Source of the DNA: Homarus americanus
Taxonomy: Eukaryota > Arthropoda > Malacostraca > Decapoda > Nephropidae
DNA length: 64,000 nucleotides
Direction of reading: 5' to 3'
NCBI RefSeq assembly: GCF_018991925.1
Contig: NW_024720773.1
Span: 413,367-477,366 of the forward strand
Shown: piece by piece, positions 24,818 through 36,472 of the stretch
How positions within the stretch are numbered: position 1 is the stretch's first letter
Layout of the letters: every line of letters starts with the position of its first letter
Translations under genes and position numbers: made by a program
Notes under the pieces: model-generated
Databases searched by the model: none
Seen by the model: the letters and a program-made list of their open reading frames with translations, nothing else
What the model was told of the DNA's origin: nothing

Positions 24818-25747
24818 CTATGGAGCTATTTGATCCAACTTCTCCTGTCTGGTATGTTCTTGCATTGGTGCAACGCTACAAATTGGCAACTGAGTAGGCT
24901 GTGCAACAACATTAGTATGGTACTCCAGGAAATCACAAAGACAACATCCCTTTTTCAAGATTTTGGGGCCGCCAGTTCTATTAAAAATAAGGATATCTGT
25001 TAAACCACCTGGTCTAGTTGTGCTCAAGGTAGACTCAAATGACAGACCTTTAATCTTGGCGCTTTCGCTAAGACAGACTACGTCAGTACCAGTGTGAACA
25101 TCTGGCAACCGGACAGTAGCTCTGGTTATTTCCTCATTCTGAAAATGTTAAGTACCTGTTAGGACTGTAGGTACTATGATCCAATCTTTAGCAAGTTTGG
25201 GCTCGTGGACAACCTTCCTCGTATCTGTTGAGTTAGTTATCACTTTAACATTTGTGCTGAGCATTGGATGTGAATTTTGCATAGCATGGTATGTAGTGCT
25301 ATTAAATGTTATAGTATGTCGACTAGGTTGGACATCTATATTATTTTGTTTTAGTGTTTGAAGACCTAATAATCCATCAGCTGATAGAGAAAAATCTTTT
25401 ACTATATAAAACTCTGCTAGAAAGGTTTCACTGGAATCACAAAAACCTATAGGTAAAATAATGACTCCCATAATATCTAAATGTTGGCCTGATATTCCAG
25501 AGAGATCGACATCAGTAGGTCTTATTTGCCATTTATTGTCAGGAGAATGTCGATTCAATTCAGTAAATGACGTTAACGAGATAAAATTAGCGCACTCTCC
25601 CGTATCTTTGTCTAAGGAGAGCTTGGTGTTACGTACACTGACTGATATTGTCAATACTTCCACTTTATTTAGTGCAGCGATCAATGAAGCTGACGCAGTG
25701 GATTGCGCTCTTGATAATCCTGCCTGTATTGACGCAGAGTTACACAA
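24818..25747 (-). pseudogene. pol: Gypsy-B1 aspartic protease and protease-RT linker
   Basis: 25148-25747 (199 aa) carries the retropepsin motif LDKDTGECANFISL and, about 100 residues on, ADGLLGLQTL. The usual active site is DTGA or DSGA; here it is DTGE, whereas the sister element B2 has DTGACANVIS. The Ala-to-Glu change probably impairs the dimer active site. The linker at 24818-25108 contains IKGLSFESTL and FNRTGGPKILKKGC, conserved in B2 (37000-37080). A stop separates the two pieces. Confidence 0.82.
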
Positions 25748-27013
25748 TCCTCTGAACTGTGTGATCTAGATTGATGTAGTACACACCACTGGTCACTTTT
25801 GGGTTCTGCAGCATTGTATGTCCTGCTTCCTGCACTTGGATTTAACTTTTGATTTTGATTTTTGAAGTTGCTTTTTTTGGCTTTGTTAAGCTGATAGGGA
25901 TTACCATCTTGTTTTGCATAGTAAGTCTTCGGTCGTATGATTCTGTTTCTTGCAAATTTTACAAACCGTTTTTTGCTTAGGCTTGGTACCTGTTTCTTTT
26001 TGGACCTTAATTGGTGCTGTTGCCACCGGTGCAATGGTTCTAGCACGAGGTGTGTATGGGGTTCTCTGTTTTATCTTTTCTGCATAATCTGTGAGTTAGT
26101 CTGACTGGGGGTAATTTTCCTTTTGAGCTTGCTTAAACTCTACTTCTTGAAGAAGAAATATATATTGGATATATTCGATAAGACGATACACGTGTTCCTC
26201 ACTCATTTTACGGTCCTTGTCAAACCAATCAGAACCGGAGAAGTGTGCTTTCGCGTCGTCATAAGCCTCCCCCACCATCCACTGTGCAATGAAGATAGCC
26301 TGTGTTTGGATTCGCTTTAATGTTCTGTTTACCATTCTAAAAACCCATGTAAGATGACTGTCACCTCCTCCCTGATCAAAAAACTTATCAAATTTCTATT
26401 GAACTCATCATATTTTGATCGAGTAAAAGCCGATGCATTCATTAGGTTACTTGCTCGACACGCCGGTTTAATGTGACTACGGACCAATGCTTTACGATCC
26501 ACGTCATCTCGAACATTATTATGTCTCCTCACATGCTTGGAGATATGCTTATACATTATAGTTAGGATCATCCCCTGTGAAGTCTCGGATTCGATCATGC
26601 CATGGTAGTATTTTCCACACATTAGTTGCTTGCGTCAGTGGGTTAGTCATGTTAGTGGTTAGAGGCTTACTCGTTAATTGAAATGCTGGTAAATTACTAG
26701 TGCATGGATCAGAAGATGTCAATACACTGTCAGAGGTAGGTTCACAATACAGAGGTGTAGTGTTGTAAGAACGTCCTGACCTAAGTTGTGTAAATAATAA
26801 TTCGTTATTTGTTTTATCTATGACTGCTTCACTAACTTCTATTGAAGTGTTTACTGTTAGTTCAGGTTCAATGACTTGTAATTCATGTGCACCTTCGAGT
26901 TCACATGTGTCAGTGTTAACAGTGTCATGAGGTACAGTGTCACTTGAATCACTATCTAAGTTTTCATTAGGGTTAACCACTTGTTGATCGTTTAAAATAT
27001 ATAAATGATCCAT
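25681..27013 (-). pseudogene. gag: Gypsy-B1 gag, frameshifted
   Basis: Four minus-strand fragments in order: 26549-27013 (acidic N-terminus ending in a TQLRSGRSYN motif), 26329-26622, 26096-26335 (helical, with WMVGEAYDDAKAHF and SDWFDKD) and 25681-26046 (Lys-rich, then CVLHQSRSHSSEDC). The last resembles a degenerate zinc knuckle, C-x2-H-x4-H-x4-C, rather than the classic CCHC. Frame changes near 26550, 26330 and 26050. Gag forms the particle and packages the RNA. Assignment of the early parts relies on position and on the matching LRSG motif in B2 (38867-39169). Confidence 0.75.
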
Positions 27014-27828
27014 AAATGTTTCTTAGATTTAAATGTTTAATAACTTTTCCAATCCATTTACAATAAGGTAACGTGACTTGTAATTTTAGTGATAATTAAT
27101 TGTATAAGTTATTTGTCCATTAATTGTTACAAGGCACTTGATAATTAATAATCTATCACGATGTCTACCTTGTGAAGATATGTTTTAAATTATATATACG
27201 ATGTGTACATATAACTAATGATTGTTTGTGAAATACCTAATACCGTAGAGTTGATTGTAGTTTCTCGGAGAAGTCCTCTTGTTTACATCTGGTCAGCTGG
27301 GCTGGGTGGATGACTTAGTAGTCCAGATGGCGCCGGTCTAGATGACGTCACTGTTGGGACTCCATACCACACACATCTGCTCTGGTCGAGGTCGATGAGG
27401 GTTAGGTCGATAGGTCGATGAGTCGACAGGTCGATGAGGGTTAGGTCGATACGTGATACCCTGAGAAAATACCACTGGGTCTCTGCTAATCGCCGCTTGT
27501 CAAGGTGACTAATGGCTCTTGTAAACCACACACATCTGCTCTGTCTTGAGGGTTTTCTGTTGGGTAAGTGTTCGTCCTTATGTTACCACTTAAGAGTTAG
27601 TGTTACCACTTACACGTTATTGTTACCACTTGTACTGGTACACAGTTAAGGTAACTTGTTATTTCTTACTTGTAGTAGTCACTGTTATTTGTTGTATTAT
27701 AAGTACTTTTGGGTACTTATAAAGTTTCTCTCTCTAATTCACTAGAAATCACTGTATTTTTTTTATAACTGGAACTTTGAAGCACTAATTAAGTTGATTG
27801 TAGGTTCGATCTCCAATGCTGCCACCAT
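27014..27828 (-). promoter_or_regulatory. 5' leader and primer-binding site of Gypsy-B1
   Basis: The leader holds a small GTCGATGAGGGTTAGGTCGA repeat cluster (27395-27455). Next to the 5' LTR the plus strand reads GGTTCGATCTCC, then AATGCTGCCACCA (27803-27827), a tRNA 3' end including T-arm and CCA, with one base before the LTR. From memory, GCTGCCACCA matches the 3' end of a tRNA-Leu class; this needs a database check. No coding gene is seen. Confidence 0.75.
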
Positions 27829-28566
27829 TGTTTGGGCTGTGGTTTGATATCGAACTATCTCACTTGTTAACACTTGCCTGAATGAGTCACTGGTAACTTT
27901 GATGAAGCTGGGTGAGATATTAGGTAATCTCACGGCGTGTCACCTTTGATACAGTCGTAGATTGGTTGATAGTTGAAATCGTCACAGCCGCCCTGGGTTG
28001 CACTTGTAATTATCTTAGTTTGTAAGTTACACAAGTGCACACCGGTTCTGTTATCTTCACTTGTTGTTCCTTGGTTTAATGTAAACACACGTGGTGATTT
28101 TCTAGTCATATTGGATAGTCTAGTCTTACAAGGTTGGTTGTGGACAGACTGATGAGCATTAGCTATTAGCTTGTAATTAGCTGATATAATGAAAGAGAGG
28201 TACAGCCTGGGGAGCTAGGCTCACAACATGTCTCTTTGGTATCGTGTCTGGCTGTGAACTGGGGAGAACTGTGGGAAACTGTGTGAACTGGCTGACCTCT
28301 CTGAGTCTGGTTGTTGGAGAGTAATCTATACGTCAACACAGACATAAAATCTAAACAAGCCTACTCACACACGGAGGGCTGAGAAGTAGATTTATGGGTT
28401 GTAACCCGAGAATGTGTGAAACAACAAACTGTCCACCCTAGGAGGGGGGAGACAGAACAAATGCTTATATAGCTGTATGCTCAATAGTCTGGGTGATAGA
28501 ATGTATATAATGAATATATGTCCTTAACCTATATTTATATAATATTAATTGATAGAGGCTAATACA
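27829..28566 (-). repeat. 5' LTR of Gypsy-B1
   Basis: 738 bp, TGTTTGGGCTGTGG to GGCTAATACA, followed by GCCC and the minisatellite. Supplies promoter and polyadenylation signals for the element. Confidence 0.93.
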
Positions 28567-30241
28567 GCCCTACCACCACCGTCACCCCTGCTACCCCTGC
28601 CACCCGTGTTAGCCCTGCCACCACCGTCACCCCTGCTGGCCCTGCCACCACCGTCACCCCTGCTGCCCTACCATCACTGTCACCCTGTTAGCCCTGCCAC
28701 CACCGTCACCCCTGTTAGTCCTGCCACCATCACCCCTGTTAGCCTTGCCACCACCGTCACCCCTGCTAGTCCTGTCACCCATGTTAGCCCTGCCACCACA
28801 TTCACCCCTGCTAGCCCTGCCACCCATGTTGGCTCTGCCACCACCGTCACCCCTGTTAGCCCTGCCACCGTCACCCGTGCTAGTCCTGTCACCCCTGTCA
28901 CCCATGTTAGCCCTGCCACCACCGTCACCCCTGCTAGCCTTGTCACCCATGTTAGTCCTACCTCCACTGTCACCCCTGTTAGCCATGCCACCACTGTCAC
29001 CCCTGTTAGCCCCACCACCGTCACCCCTGTTAGCCCTGCCACCACCGTCACCCTGCTAGTCCTGTCACCCCTGTCCCATGTTAGCCCTGCCACCACCGTC
29101 ACCCCGGATACCCCTGCACCCTGTTAACCCCTGCCACCACCGTCACCCCACCACCGTCACCCCTGCTAGCCCTGTCACCCATGTTAGTCCTACCACCATT
29201 GTCACCCCTGTTAGCCCTGCCACCACCGTCACCCCTGTTAGCCCTGCCACCACCGTCACCCCTGATAGCCCTGCCACCACCGTCACCTGCTAGTCCTGTC
29301 ACCCCTGTCACCCATGTTGGTCCCATTGTCACCCCTGTTAGCCCTGCCACCACCGTCACCCCTGCTAGCCCTGCCACCACCGTCACCCCTGCTAGCCCTG
29401 TCACCCATGTTAGTCCTACCACCATTGTCACCCCTGTTAGCCCTGCCACCACCGTCACCCCTGTTAGCCCTGCCACCACCGTCACCCCTGATAGCCCTGC
29501 CACCACCGTCACCCCTGCTGTCCTGTCACCCCTGCCACCCATGTTGGCCCTGCCACGACCGTCGCTCCTGTTAGCCCTGCCACCACCGTCACCTATGTTA
29601 GCCCTGTCACCACCGTCACCCCTGCTAGTCCTGTCACTCCTGTCACCCATGTTAGTCCTGCCACCACCGTCACCCCTGCTAGCCCTGCCACCCATGTTGG
29701 CCCTGCCACCACCGTCACTCCTGTTAGCCCTGCCACCACTGTCACCCATGTTAGCCCTGTCACCACCGCACCCCTGCTAGCCCTTGCCACCACCGGTACC
29801 CATGTTAGCCCTGTCACCCTGTTAGCCCTGCCACCACCGTCACCCATGTTAGCCCTGCCACCACTGTCACCCTCACAGCCCTGCCACCACCGTCACCCAT
29901 GTTAGCCCTGTCACCACCGTCACCCTCAGCCCCTGCCACCACCGTCACCCATGTTAGCCCTGTCACCACCGTCACCCCCGCTAGCCCTTGCCACCACCGT
30001 CACCCATGTTAGCCCTGTCACCACCGTCACCCCTTGCTAGCCCTGCCACCACCGTCACCCATGTTAGCCCTGTCACCACCGTCACCCCTGCTAGCTCCCA
30101 CCACTGTCACCCATGTTAGTCTGTCACCACCGTCACCCCCTGCTAGCCCTGCCACCACCGTAACCCATGTTAGCCCTGCCACCACCGTCACCCATGCTAG
30201 CCCTGCCACCACCGTCACCCATGTTAGCCCTGTCACCACCG
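28567..30241. repeat. GC-rich 27-bp minisatellite, right block
   Basis: About 60 copies of CCACCACCGTCACCCCTGYTAGCCCTG with 12- to 15-bp partial units. It continues the block at 19330-19881. Multiple overlapping frames on both strands give Pro/Leu/Ser- or Gly/Asp/Arg-rich translations; these are repeat artefacts. Confidence 0.95.
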
Positions 30242-30431
30242 TCTGGTGCTATATGACAAACTTCTACTACTAAATGTTTGCCTACATCCTGGTATATAAG
30301 TATCACACTGGTTTGATTTGGAAAAAAAAAATATTGCACATAATTGACATGTGCGTGAAACACCAACCTATGTGGTATTGGAGTGTATTCTCATTGTTGT
30401 AGAACTGTAGAGGCATTAGTTTGTAGTATAG

Positions 30432-31250
30432 CTAATTCACAACCCGTGTGAAAGCGATATCATAAGCAGGAAATACATGCAAGTGCAAGTATGTTGATTT
30501 ACAATGAATCAGGACTTCATGCTCCGCCACAGCAACTAACGAAAAAGCTTCTGATACAACTATTAGTTCAGTTTGTTTGTTCAGAATCAAATGATCGCCA
30601 TTCGCCTTTAATGGAAACGGTTCCAAGTGCCATGCACCAAACTTATTTTGGGTTTTAGTGGAATGTGTATTCGTAAATTTCTTATGCGTTAAGGGTGCCT
30701 CTAATAAGGGGTAATGATATTCCATTCATGCTCCTGAAAGATAGGAGTTAGATGATACCTAGTTTCAGCTATATGTAAAGCGGCAATAAGTTGACCAACT
30801 GGCAACAACTGTGCATCAACACGACCTAACCCTGCATTCGCTAGATCAGCTATGAGCCTACTGTTAGTGTCTATGAAAGATTGTCTTCAGGAGATATAGA
30901 GAGCCTTCCCTCGAAGTGATTTACTCGCTTGAGTAGACTATTCATACAGTCGTTCTGAAGTGAGATGGTTTGTCGGAGTGTTGTAGAGATGGTAGATTGT
31001 TGTTCGAGATCTTGCAGGGTGTGCATAGCTATTTCAATGTGAACAGCTATTGACCTCAGGTGCACTGACATGCGCACTAAACCATGGAGCTCTTACTTGA
31101 CAGTGACAACGTTTTCTACCACAAGTACTTTGCCTAGTGGCAACTAAAGCTCCGGGTTTAACAACGTCTGCTGGGGATGCTACTGTTGCAACCGCGCTCC
31201 AGACCAACAGGAGTAGTTGATATCCAAGCCATGTCTGAAAAATGCAAGGA
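30432..31250 (-). pseudogene. env: Env-like glycoprotein gene remains (Gypsy-B2)
   Basis: Fragments in several frames lie between integrase and the missing 3' LTR, where errantiviruses keep env. Near 31210-31165 one frame has a hydrophobic signal-peptide-like run (LLLLVWSAVATVA) just after a pyrimidine-AG splice-acceptor-like sequence (TTTTTCAG on the minus strand). 30871-31077 holds a heptad-like helical stretch. A block with GRVDAQ and LTPIF follows, and 30432-30725 holds AWHLEPFPL and HLHVFPAY. The last two blocks recur in Gypsy-B3. The layout resembles baculovirus F-type Env of errantiviruses. It is clearly broken by stops and frame changes; identity to F-type Env is inferred from position and pattern. 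Confidence 0.55.
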
Positions 31251-31253
31251 TAA

Positions 31254-32260
31254 TTAACGATTTTTGTTTGCTGATCGTAGTTTTTGACTATATGTATTGT
31301 CTATTGTTATATTTTGTTGAGCAACTGTTGTAGTAAAAGTAGGATGACTTTTTTTCATTCTATCTACATGTACTATATCTGTGACATTTGTCATTGGCTC
31401 AACTACTTGGAATTTATTTCCATGTTCTCTCTCTTTAATCACGTATGGACCTGTGAATTTAGGCGAAAGTCTTGATGTGCATTCCGACGCTTTTATCATT
31501 ACTGTGTCTCCTATTTCTAGAGTTATAGGCTTAGCTTTTTTATATTGCTTGCAGATCATTTCAGCACGTGAGGCTGCTAAATGTTTTCGTACTTTTCCAT
31601 GGATGTTTGAAAACATTGATTTGCTTCTTGGCCTAGTCATCCATGTTGTACACGGGTTTAGAGGTTCCTGCTAGTAGATCATATGGCAAGCGTTTATCGG
31701 TACCGTAAATTGTGTAGTATGGCGATTTGCCAGGCTATTGATAGATCCATTGATGGACGCTGCTACTTGTGGAAGTCAGTCCTCCCACAAACTATGCATT
31801 GGATTAACCACATGTCAGAGAATATCAATAATTTTTCGTTTTGTACGCTCGACCAACCCATTTGAAGATGGATGGTAGACGGTTGTGAAGGTTTGTTTGA
31901 TGTCATATTGTTGATATATTGCAGCTAAGAGTTGATTCTTAAATTCTGCCCCGTTATCTGAGAGTATCACTCTAGGTGTAGAAGAAGGACAGATATGATG
32001 AGTGACTAACGCATGAGCCACTGCTTCAGCAGACTTGTTTTGCAGTGGTGCTAGTTCCACAAATCTAGAAAAGTGGTCAATGCACACAAGTATGTAATTA
32101 GAGCCTTGATGGGTTTTGGGGTTGCAATAAATCGATTCGCTGTACCCCATGGATGTTCAGGCGTTGGATATTCTAAAATTGGAGCGGGATCCATCGTTGT
32201 TACCTTGTGTTTTGCACAAGATAAACATTTAGCAATGTGATGCTCGATGTCGGTCCTCAT
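31254..32260 (-). pseudogene. pol: Gypsy-B2 integrase
   Basis: Zinc-binding part HIAKCLSCAKHK (32051-32260). Core at 31815-32150 with VCIDHFSRFVEL, VILSDNGAEFKNQL (second catalytic Asp) and NGLVERTKRKI (catalytic Glu). The segment around the first Asp, near 32150, is altered by a frameshift. C-terminal GPY/F module at 31254-31640: IGDTVMIKASECTSRLSPKF, then GPYVIKEREHGNKF, here with an intact GPY. Frame breaks near 32150, 31815 and 31640. Confidence 0.85.
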
Positions 32261-32441
32261 AGTTTTCCAATAATATTTTTGTCTAATTTCTGTTCGACAT
32301 CTGTCTCGCCCTGGATCCCCAGCTTGGGGTGCATCATGGAAGAGGGTGAGGATGTTTTCTTTTAGTGATGTAGGAATAACAATTTGAGAGATTGACTCCT
32401 ATTGTGTTTTCACTGAGAGATATAGTATATTGTGCCGCAGC

Positions 32442-33436
32442 TCAAACTTTGAGTGGTAGAGGTAATTTTGGCAAATTTACCTCATCTCCCGAATCTAAGG
32501 CACATATTACCTTGGACCACAGTGGATCCTGTAATTGTTCCGCCCTTAACTGTGACAGGGTGAACGTAGGAAGCGGCGTGACAGGAGCTATGTGTCTAGA
32601 TAGCGAATCAGCTACCACGTTCGCACGTGGTAGCTGATTCTCGATAAATAGTTCTGTCACGGCTACATGATCTGTGTGGACTGTGATCGGATATCCTGAA
32701 ATGAGATCCCGAAAATGCTTCAGAGCCCACACTACAGCTAATGCTTCCAAGTGAGCACCGCCCCTAACCCTAGGCCTGAGCCATCAATACACATGGTAAA
32801 TGGTTTGGTGTAGTCCGGAAAGGCCAACACCAGAGCGTTCGTTAAGGCGCTCTTGAGAGCATTAAAACTGTCCTCTTGTTCTTTATTCCACAGATACTCT
32901 ACGTCCTTTTTGAGGCGTTTAGTGAGTGGTAAAGCTAACTTGACATAACCTTCACTTAAAGAACGGTATTATCCTGATAATCCCAGGAGACAACGAAGTT
33001 GATCTCCTTTCTTGGGACAAGGGAATTGCTTCACTGCCTTTACCTTACAATCTACTGTGTGTATACCGTTGCCATCCACTACGTGTCCGGGAAATTGGAT
33101 TTGGGATTTAAGAAATTCACATTTGGAAAGTTTCACTTTCAATCCAGCTATTTGTAGCCTTATGAAAACTTCTCGTAGTTTCTTTAAACGGCTTTTTAAA
33201 TTTGTACTATGATAAGATCATCTAGATTGGCATAGACTGTGTTACCTGTCATTCCAGCAAACAAGGTATTTATCGTTCTTTGGAATGTTAGCGGCGCATT
33301 TCTCAAGCCAAATGGCATTTTTAAGAATTCGAAATGTCCCATTGGTGTACTGAACGCAACTACCTCACGGGATTCCTCGTGTAAGGGAATTTGCCAGTGC
33401 CCGCTAAAGTAAATTAAGATTACTAAAGACTGTGTA
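32442..33436 (-). pseudogene. pol: Gypsy-B2 RNase H and C-terminal part of RT
   Basis: 33196-33450 contains SGHWQIPLHEESREVVAFST and [20 protein letters not shown], ending in YANLDDLII. The catalytic YxDD reads as ANLDD here, so a Tyr-x-Asp-Asp residue has changed. RNase H remains at 32442-32750 (EALAVVWALKHFRD, VHTDHVAVTEL), with a deletion before RANVVADSLSRHIAP. The upstream RT half continues beyond the DNA transposon at 36473. Confidence 0.82.
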
Positions 33437-36400
33437 ATAGGGTGTGTCATAGGAGGGAAGATCGTGCCAAACTAATGGCCCATCACTTTTTTGGTAGATT
33501 TTAGTGTATATGAACAGAAAATAATTTCAGTTTCAATATTTTGCAACCTTTTGCTAGGTAAATTTAAAGAAATTTATCGAAAATCTAACGTACAGCTGCA
33601 TTAGTGCATTATAATTAAATAGTGAACATTGCTTTCTGACTTCATTCTTAACAACCCAACTAACAATATTTTTTTTTTCTGTTTCAGATTCTGATGCATT
33701 TATAAGCTGATAATATTTGCGATGGCCAAGTTGTGTCAGACGAGGAACCAAAATCCAGCCATCTCAGTCACTATCTTGGGTCTGGGAGAGAGCCCTGAAG
33801 TCGGAGTTGCCTACATTGAGAGATGCTGGTGAGATACGGTGTTTTAATCAGGCAAATCAGTGAAAAGAACCAAAGAATTTACACAAACAAAGACATTGCC
33901 AGTGATATGACCAAAGCTGTCTTGGCACAGTACACCTGGCTAACGTCAGTTCAAGCCCTCTCCAGTCATAAATGTCAGAAGAAGATTAAAGGGAGAGACT
34001 GCTAGCCAGCGTTGGGAAAAAGGGCAAGAGATATCTCTTGGGAGAGGAAAACTTTGTGTTATGACAGCTTTGCCAAGCAACTGGACCAGTTATTTGACAT
34101 AATTACTTGCAAGTGCCCAATTGTTCTCTGTCCTGAGTTTGGATGCGATCGTGACTGTAAATCCGAGGCCCACGTCTCCTGTATTTGCAAGCGTGAACTG
34201 AAGATTCCTGTGATCGAACTGGCATTTGTCAAAGCACAGAGAGAGAAGACTGGCAGTATGGGGGCTCTCATGATTTCTAGCCAAGATATTCCGGAGTCCA
34301 AGAGACAGGAGGCTGCCACAGAGAGTCAGAAGAGGAGAAGAGTTGCCGAGGAAAAGAGACTTGAGAAGGCCCAGGGTGAGGTAAAAAAGGCCGATGATTG
34401 GAGTCAAGCTGATTCAGACTTTAATGACTTCCCCATTGCTGATCCGAGTGCTGACCAGGAGAATGGTGACTTTGTCCCTAACCCAGAAAATAATGATCCC
34501 AAACCTTCCAGGCATAAGATTCGAAATAGGAAAGATATCCCGAGCATAGCTCTGGCCAGCATGCGACACCACACTGGTCTCAGAGAAACTGCAGAGATAG
34601 CAACAGCTGCCTGGATTGACGGTGGTTTGATAACACCTGATGATGTTCACCTGGTGATAGATCATAACAAAGTAAGGAAAGCTCAGGAGAAACTTGTCAG
34701 TAACCTAGAAGAGGAGTTTGATAAGGGGATAAGAGAAAATGGAATCAATTGTTTGTTCTTTGATGGGAGAAGGGATGACACTAAAGTGTTCATGAAAGTT
34801 GGAAATTCTGACAAGTTGTTCCACTGCCATGGTAGGAAGGAGGAACACTACTCCTGCTGCAGTGAACCAGGAGGAAGTATTTGTAGCATTCCTCCAGAAA
34901 GATGACATCAGGAAACCAGCTGAGATAGTGGCAGATAACATTGTGAACTGGCTCAGAGAGAGGAACGTGGGCCAGACCCTGCAGGCCATTGGAGGGGACA
35001 GCACCAACCCCACGAACACAGAATTGTAGGGGGGTCATACAGTGGATGACGGAAGACTGGGAGGAAGCTGGTCTGGATTGTTTGTGACCTCCACCAGGTT
35101 GCCACTCAGACATCTGATCAGGAGCTGGATGGCAAGACTCTTTTCAAACAACAGATGGTCTGGTCCTCTTGGCAAGATGCTGGACTCTGCCACTGGAAGT
35201 TGAGAAATAAATCCGAGCTTTGAAAAAATCACAGTTGGCCCTCCACTCGTTGAGCTTGCACATACTGTCATTGACGACCTGAGTACTGACCAGTACTATG
35301 GTTACATGATTTGCAGTGCCATCAAAACTGGGGTCATGCCTGATAGACTTGCTTACCTGCAGATAGGTCCAGTCTCACATTCTAGGTGGCTCACAACGGC
35401 TCTCAGGTTCTGCAGAATTTGGGTCGCTCATCATAAACTGAAAGGGAACCAGCTTCACAACCTGAGACTTATTGTCCAATTCATCGTGAGTGTCTACTTG
35501 CCAAATTGGTTCAACACCAAGGTCAAGTCATCGTTCTCCGAAGGTCCGAGGCATGTTCTCTTCCAGCTTGAGCTCCTGAGGAGTCAGCCAAGGAAGGTTG
35601 TTCAGATTGTGGAGCAGACTGTGAGGAGATCTTCCTGGTATGCTCATCCAGAGGCAGTTCTGCAGACAATGCTCTGCAGTAAGGATGAGGAGGAGAGAAG
35701 AGTGGCAGTCAAAAAGATCTTGGATATGAGACTTATGAGAGGATCTGGGCATGACGTATCAGTTGGTGACGATTCCTTCAGGGTCAGGAAGACTCCTGAA
35801 GTCAATCTAGGTGCCAAGACCCTCACTGATCTCATAGATCTGGATAACATCCAGGCTGGCAGTGAGCCCCCTCTTACCTGCATCCTCACCAATGTTCAAG
35901 TCAGAGCTTTCCTGGACAACCCCATGCATGTCCCTGCCTGACCCTCGCACACCCAGAGTATAGAGCGTTGTGTACAGCAAGTGAGCCAGGCCAGCAGTCA
36001 CGTGTACAGCCAGGAGAAGAGGGAAGGCTACATCCGAGCTCAGGTGGTCAGCAGGGAGGTGATGAGTAGAAACAGAAGCAAGAAAGACATGTTCTCTATG
36101 GTGTGCAGCAACACCGGTCGTAGTAGTAAAACCGGTTTTTGTATTTGATGATTTTGTTTTCTAAAGGAATATTAAATTTAATAAATGTGTCAAGATCATT
36201 CGTTTCACTATTCTGGATCATTTTCATCCTAATAAATTAACCTGATACACTTACTTTACTTTAAATAAGCTATTTAGTGGTGTTGGTAAAAGGGTGGGAA
36301 TACTGAATTTTCATAAGATTTCAAGTTAAAATTTACCTAGCAAAAAATGAAAACTTTTCAAATCTGAAGATATCACATGATTCTGCACATAGAACTACAT

Positions 36401-36468
36401 CATTAATACCATGGGCCGATTTTTCAAACTCAAAAAAAAAAAATTCGCCTCCGTATGACACACCCTAC
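33437..36468 (+). mobile_element. 3.0-kb DNA transposon inserted in the Gypsy-B2 RT
   Basis: Ends carry inverted repeats TAGGGTGTGTCATA at 33438 and its complement ending 36467, about 20 bp with a few mismatches. They are flanked by TGTA on both sides (33433-33436 and 36469-36472). Removing the element and one TGTA rejoins the RT coding sequence. One broken plus-strand gene fills the inside, and an AATAAA lies at about 36178. The 4-bp duplication is compatible with superfamilies such as Sola or Academ, but I cannot assign it from sequence alone. Confidence 0.8.
33722..35941 (+). pseudogene. Candidate transposase of unassigned family (broken)
   Basis: Longest piece 34012-34905 (297 aa). It starts with DQLFDIITCKCPIVLC and continues into a Cys/His-rich cluster (CxC...C...C...C...H...CxC, residues 33-60), probably zinc-binding. 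A basic, charged segment and the block NCLFFDGRRDDTKVF follow. After a frameshift near 34840, 34799-35029 continues with VFVAFLQKDDIRKPAE and GGDSTNPTNTEL. A third frame, 35306-35941 (211 aa), carries IGPVSHSRWLTTALRF and a helical C-terminus. The FDGR, GGDS and CDLH blocks are plausible acidic catalytic positions, but this is inference. I recall similar multi-copy proteins in arthropods without a functional name. Confidence 0.65.
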
Positions 36469-36472
36469 TGTA

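Larger units (their letters stand above)
19882..28566 (-). mobile_element. Gypsy-B1: complete Ty3/gypsy element, minus strand
   Basis: Flanked by LTRs 19882-20597 (3') and 27829-28566 (5'), both TG...CA, with the target duplication GCCC at 19878-19881 and 28567-28570. Internal order on the minus strand: primer-binding site, gag (27013-25700), protease, RT, RNase H, integrase (ending 21590). The coding region has several frameshifts and the RNase H part is split by a solo LTR (23340-23772). No env gene is recognisable in the ~1 kb before the 3' LTR. The LTRs differ by point changes and three indels, so the insertion is not recent. Confidence 0.92.

Noticed and set aside
28549..30366. Many 80-216-residue frames on both strands, rich in Pro/Leu/Thr or Gly/Asp/Arg
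   Set aside because: All are translations of the 27-bp minisatellite; open frames on several strands at once come from the repeat lacking stop codons.
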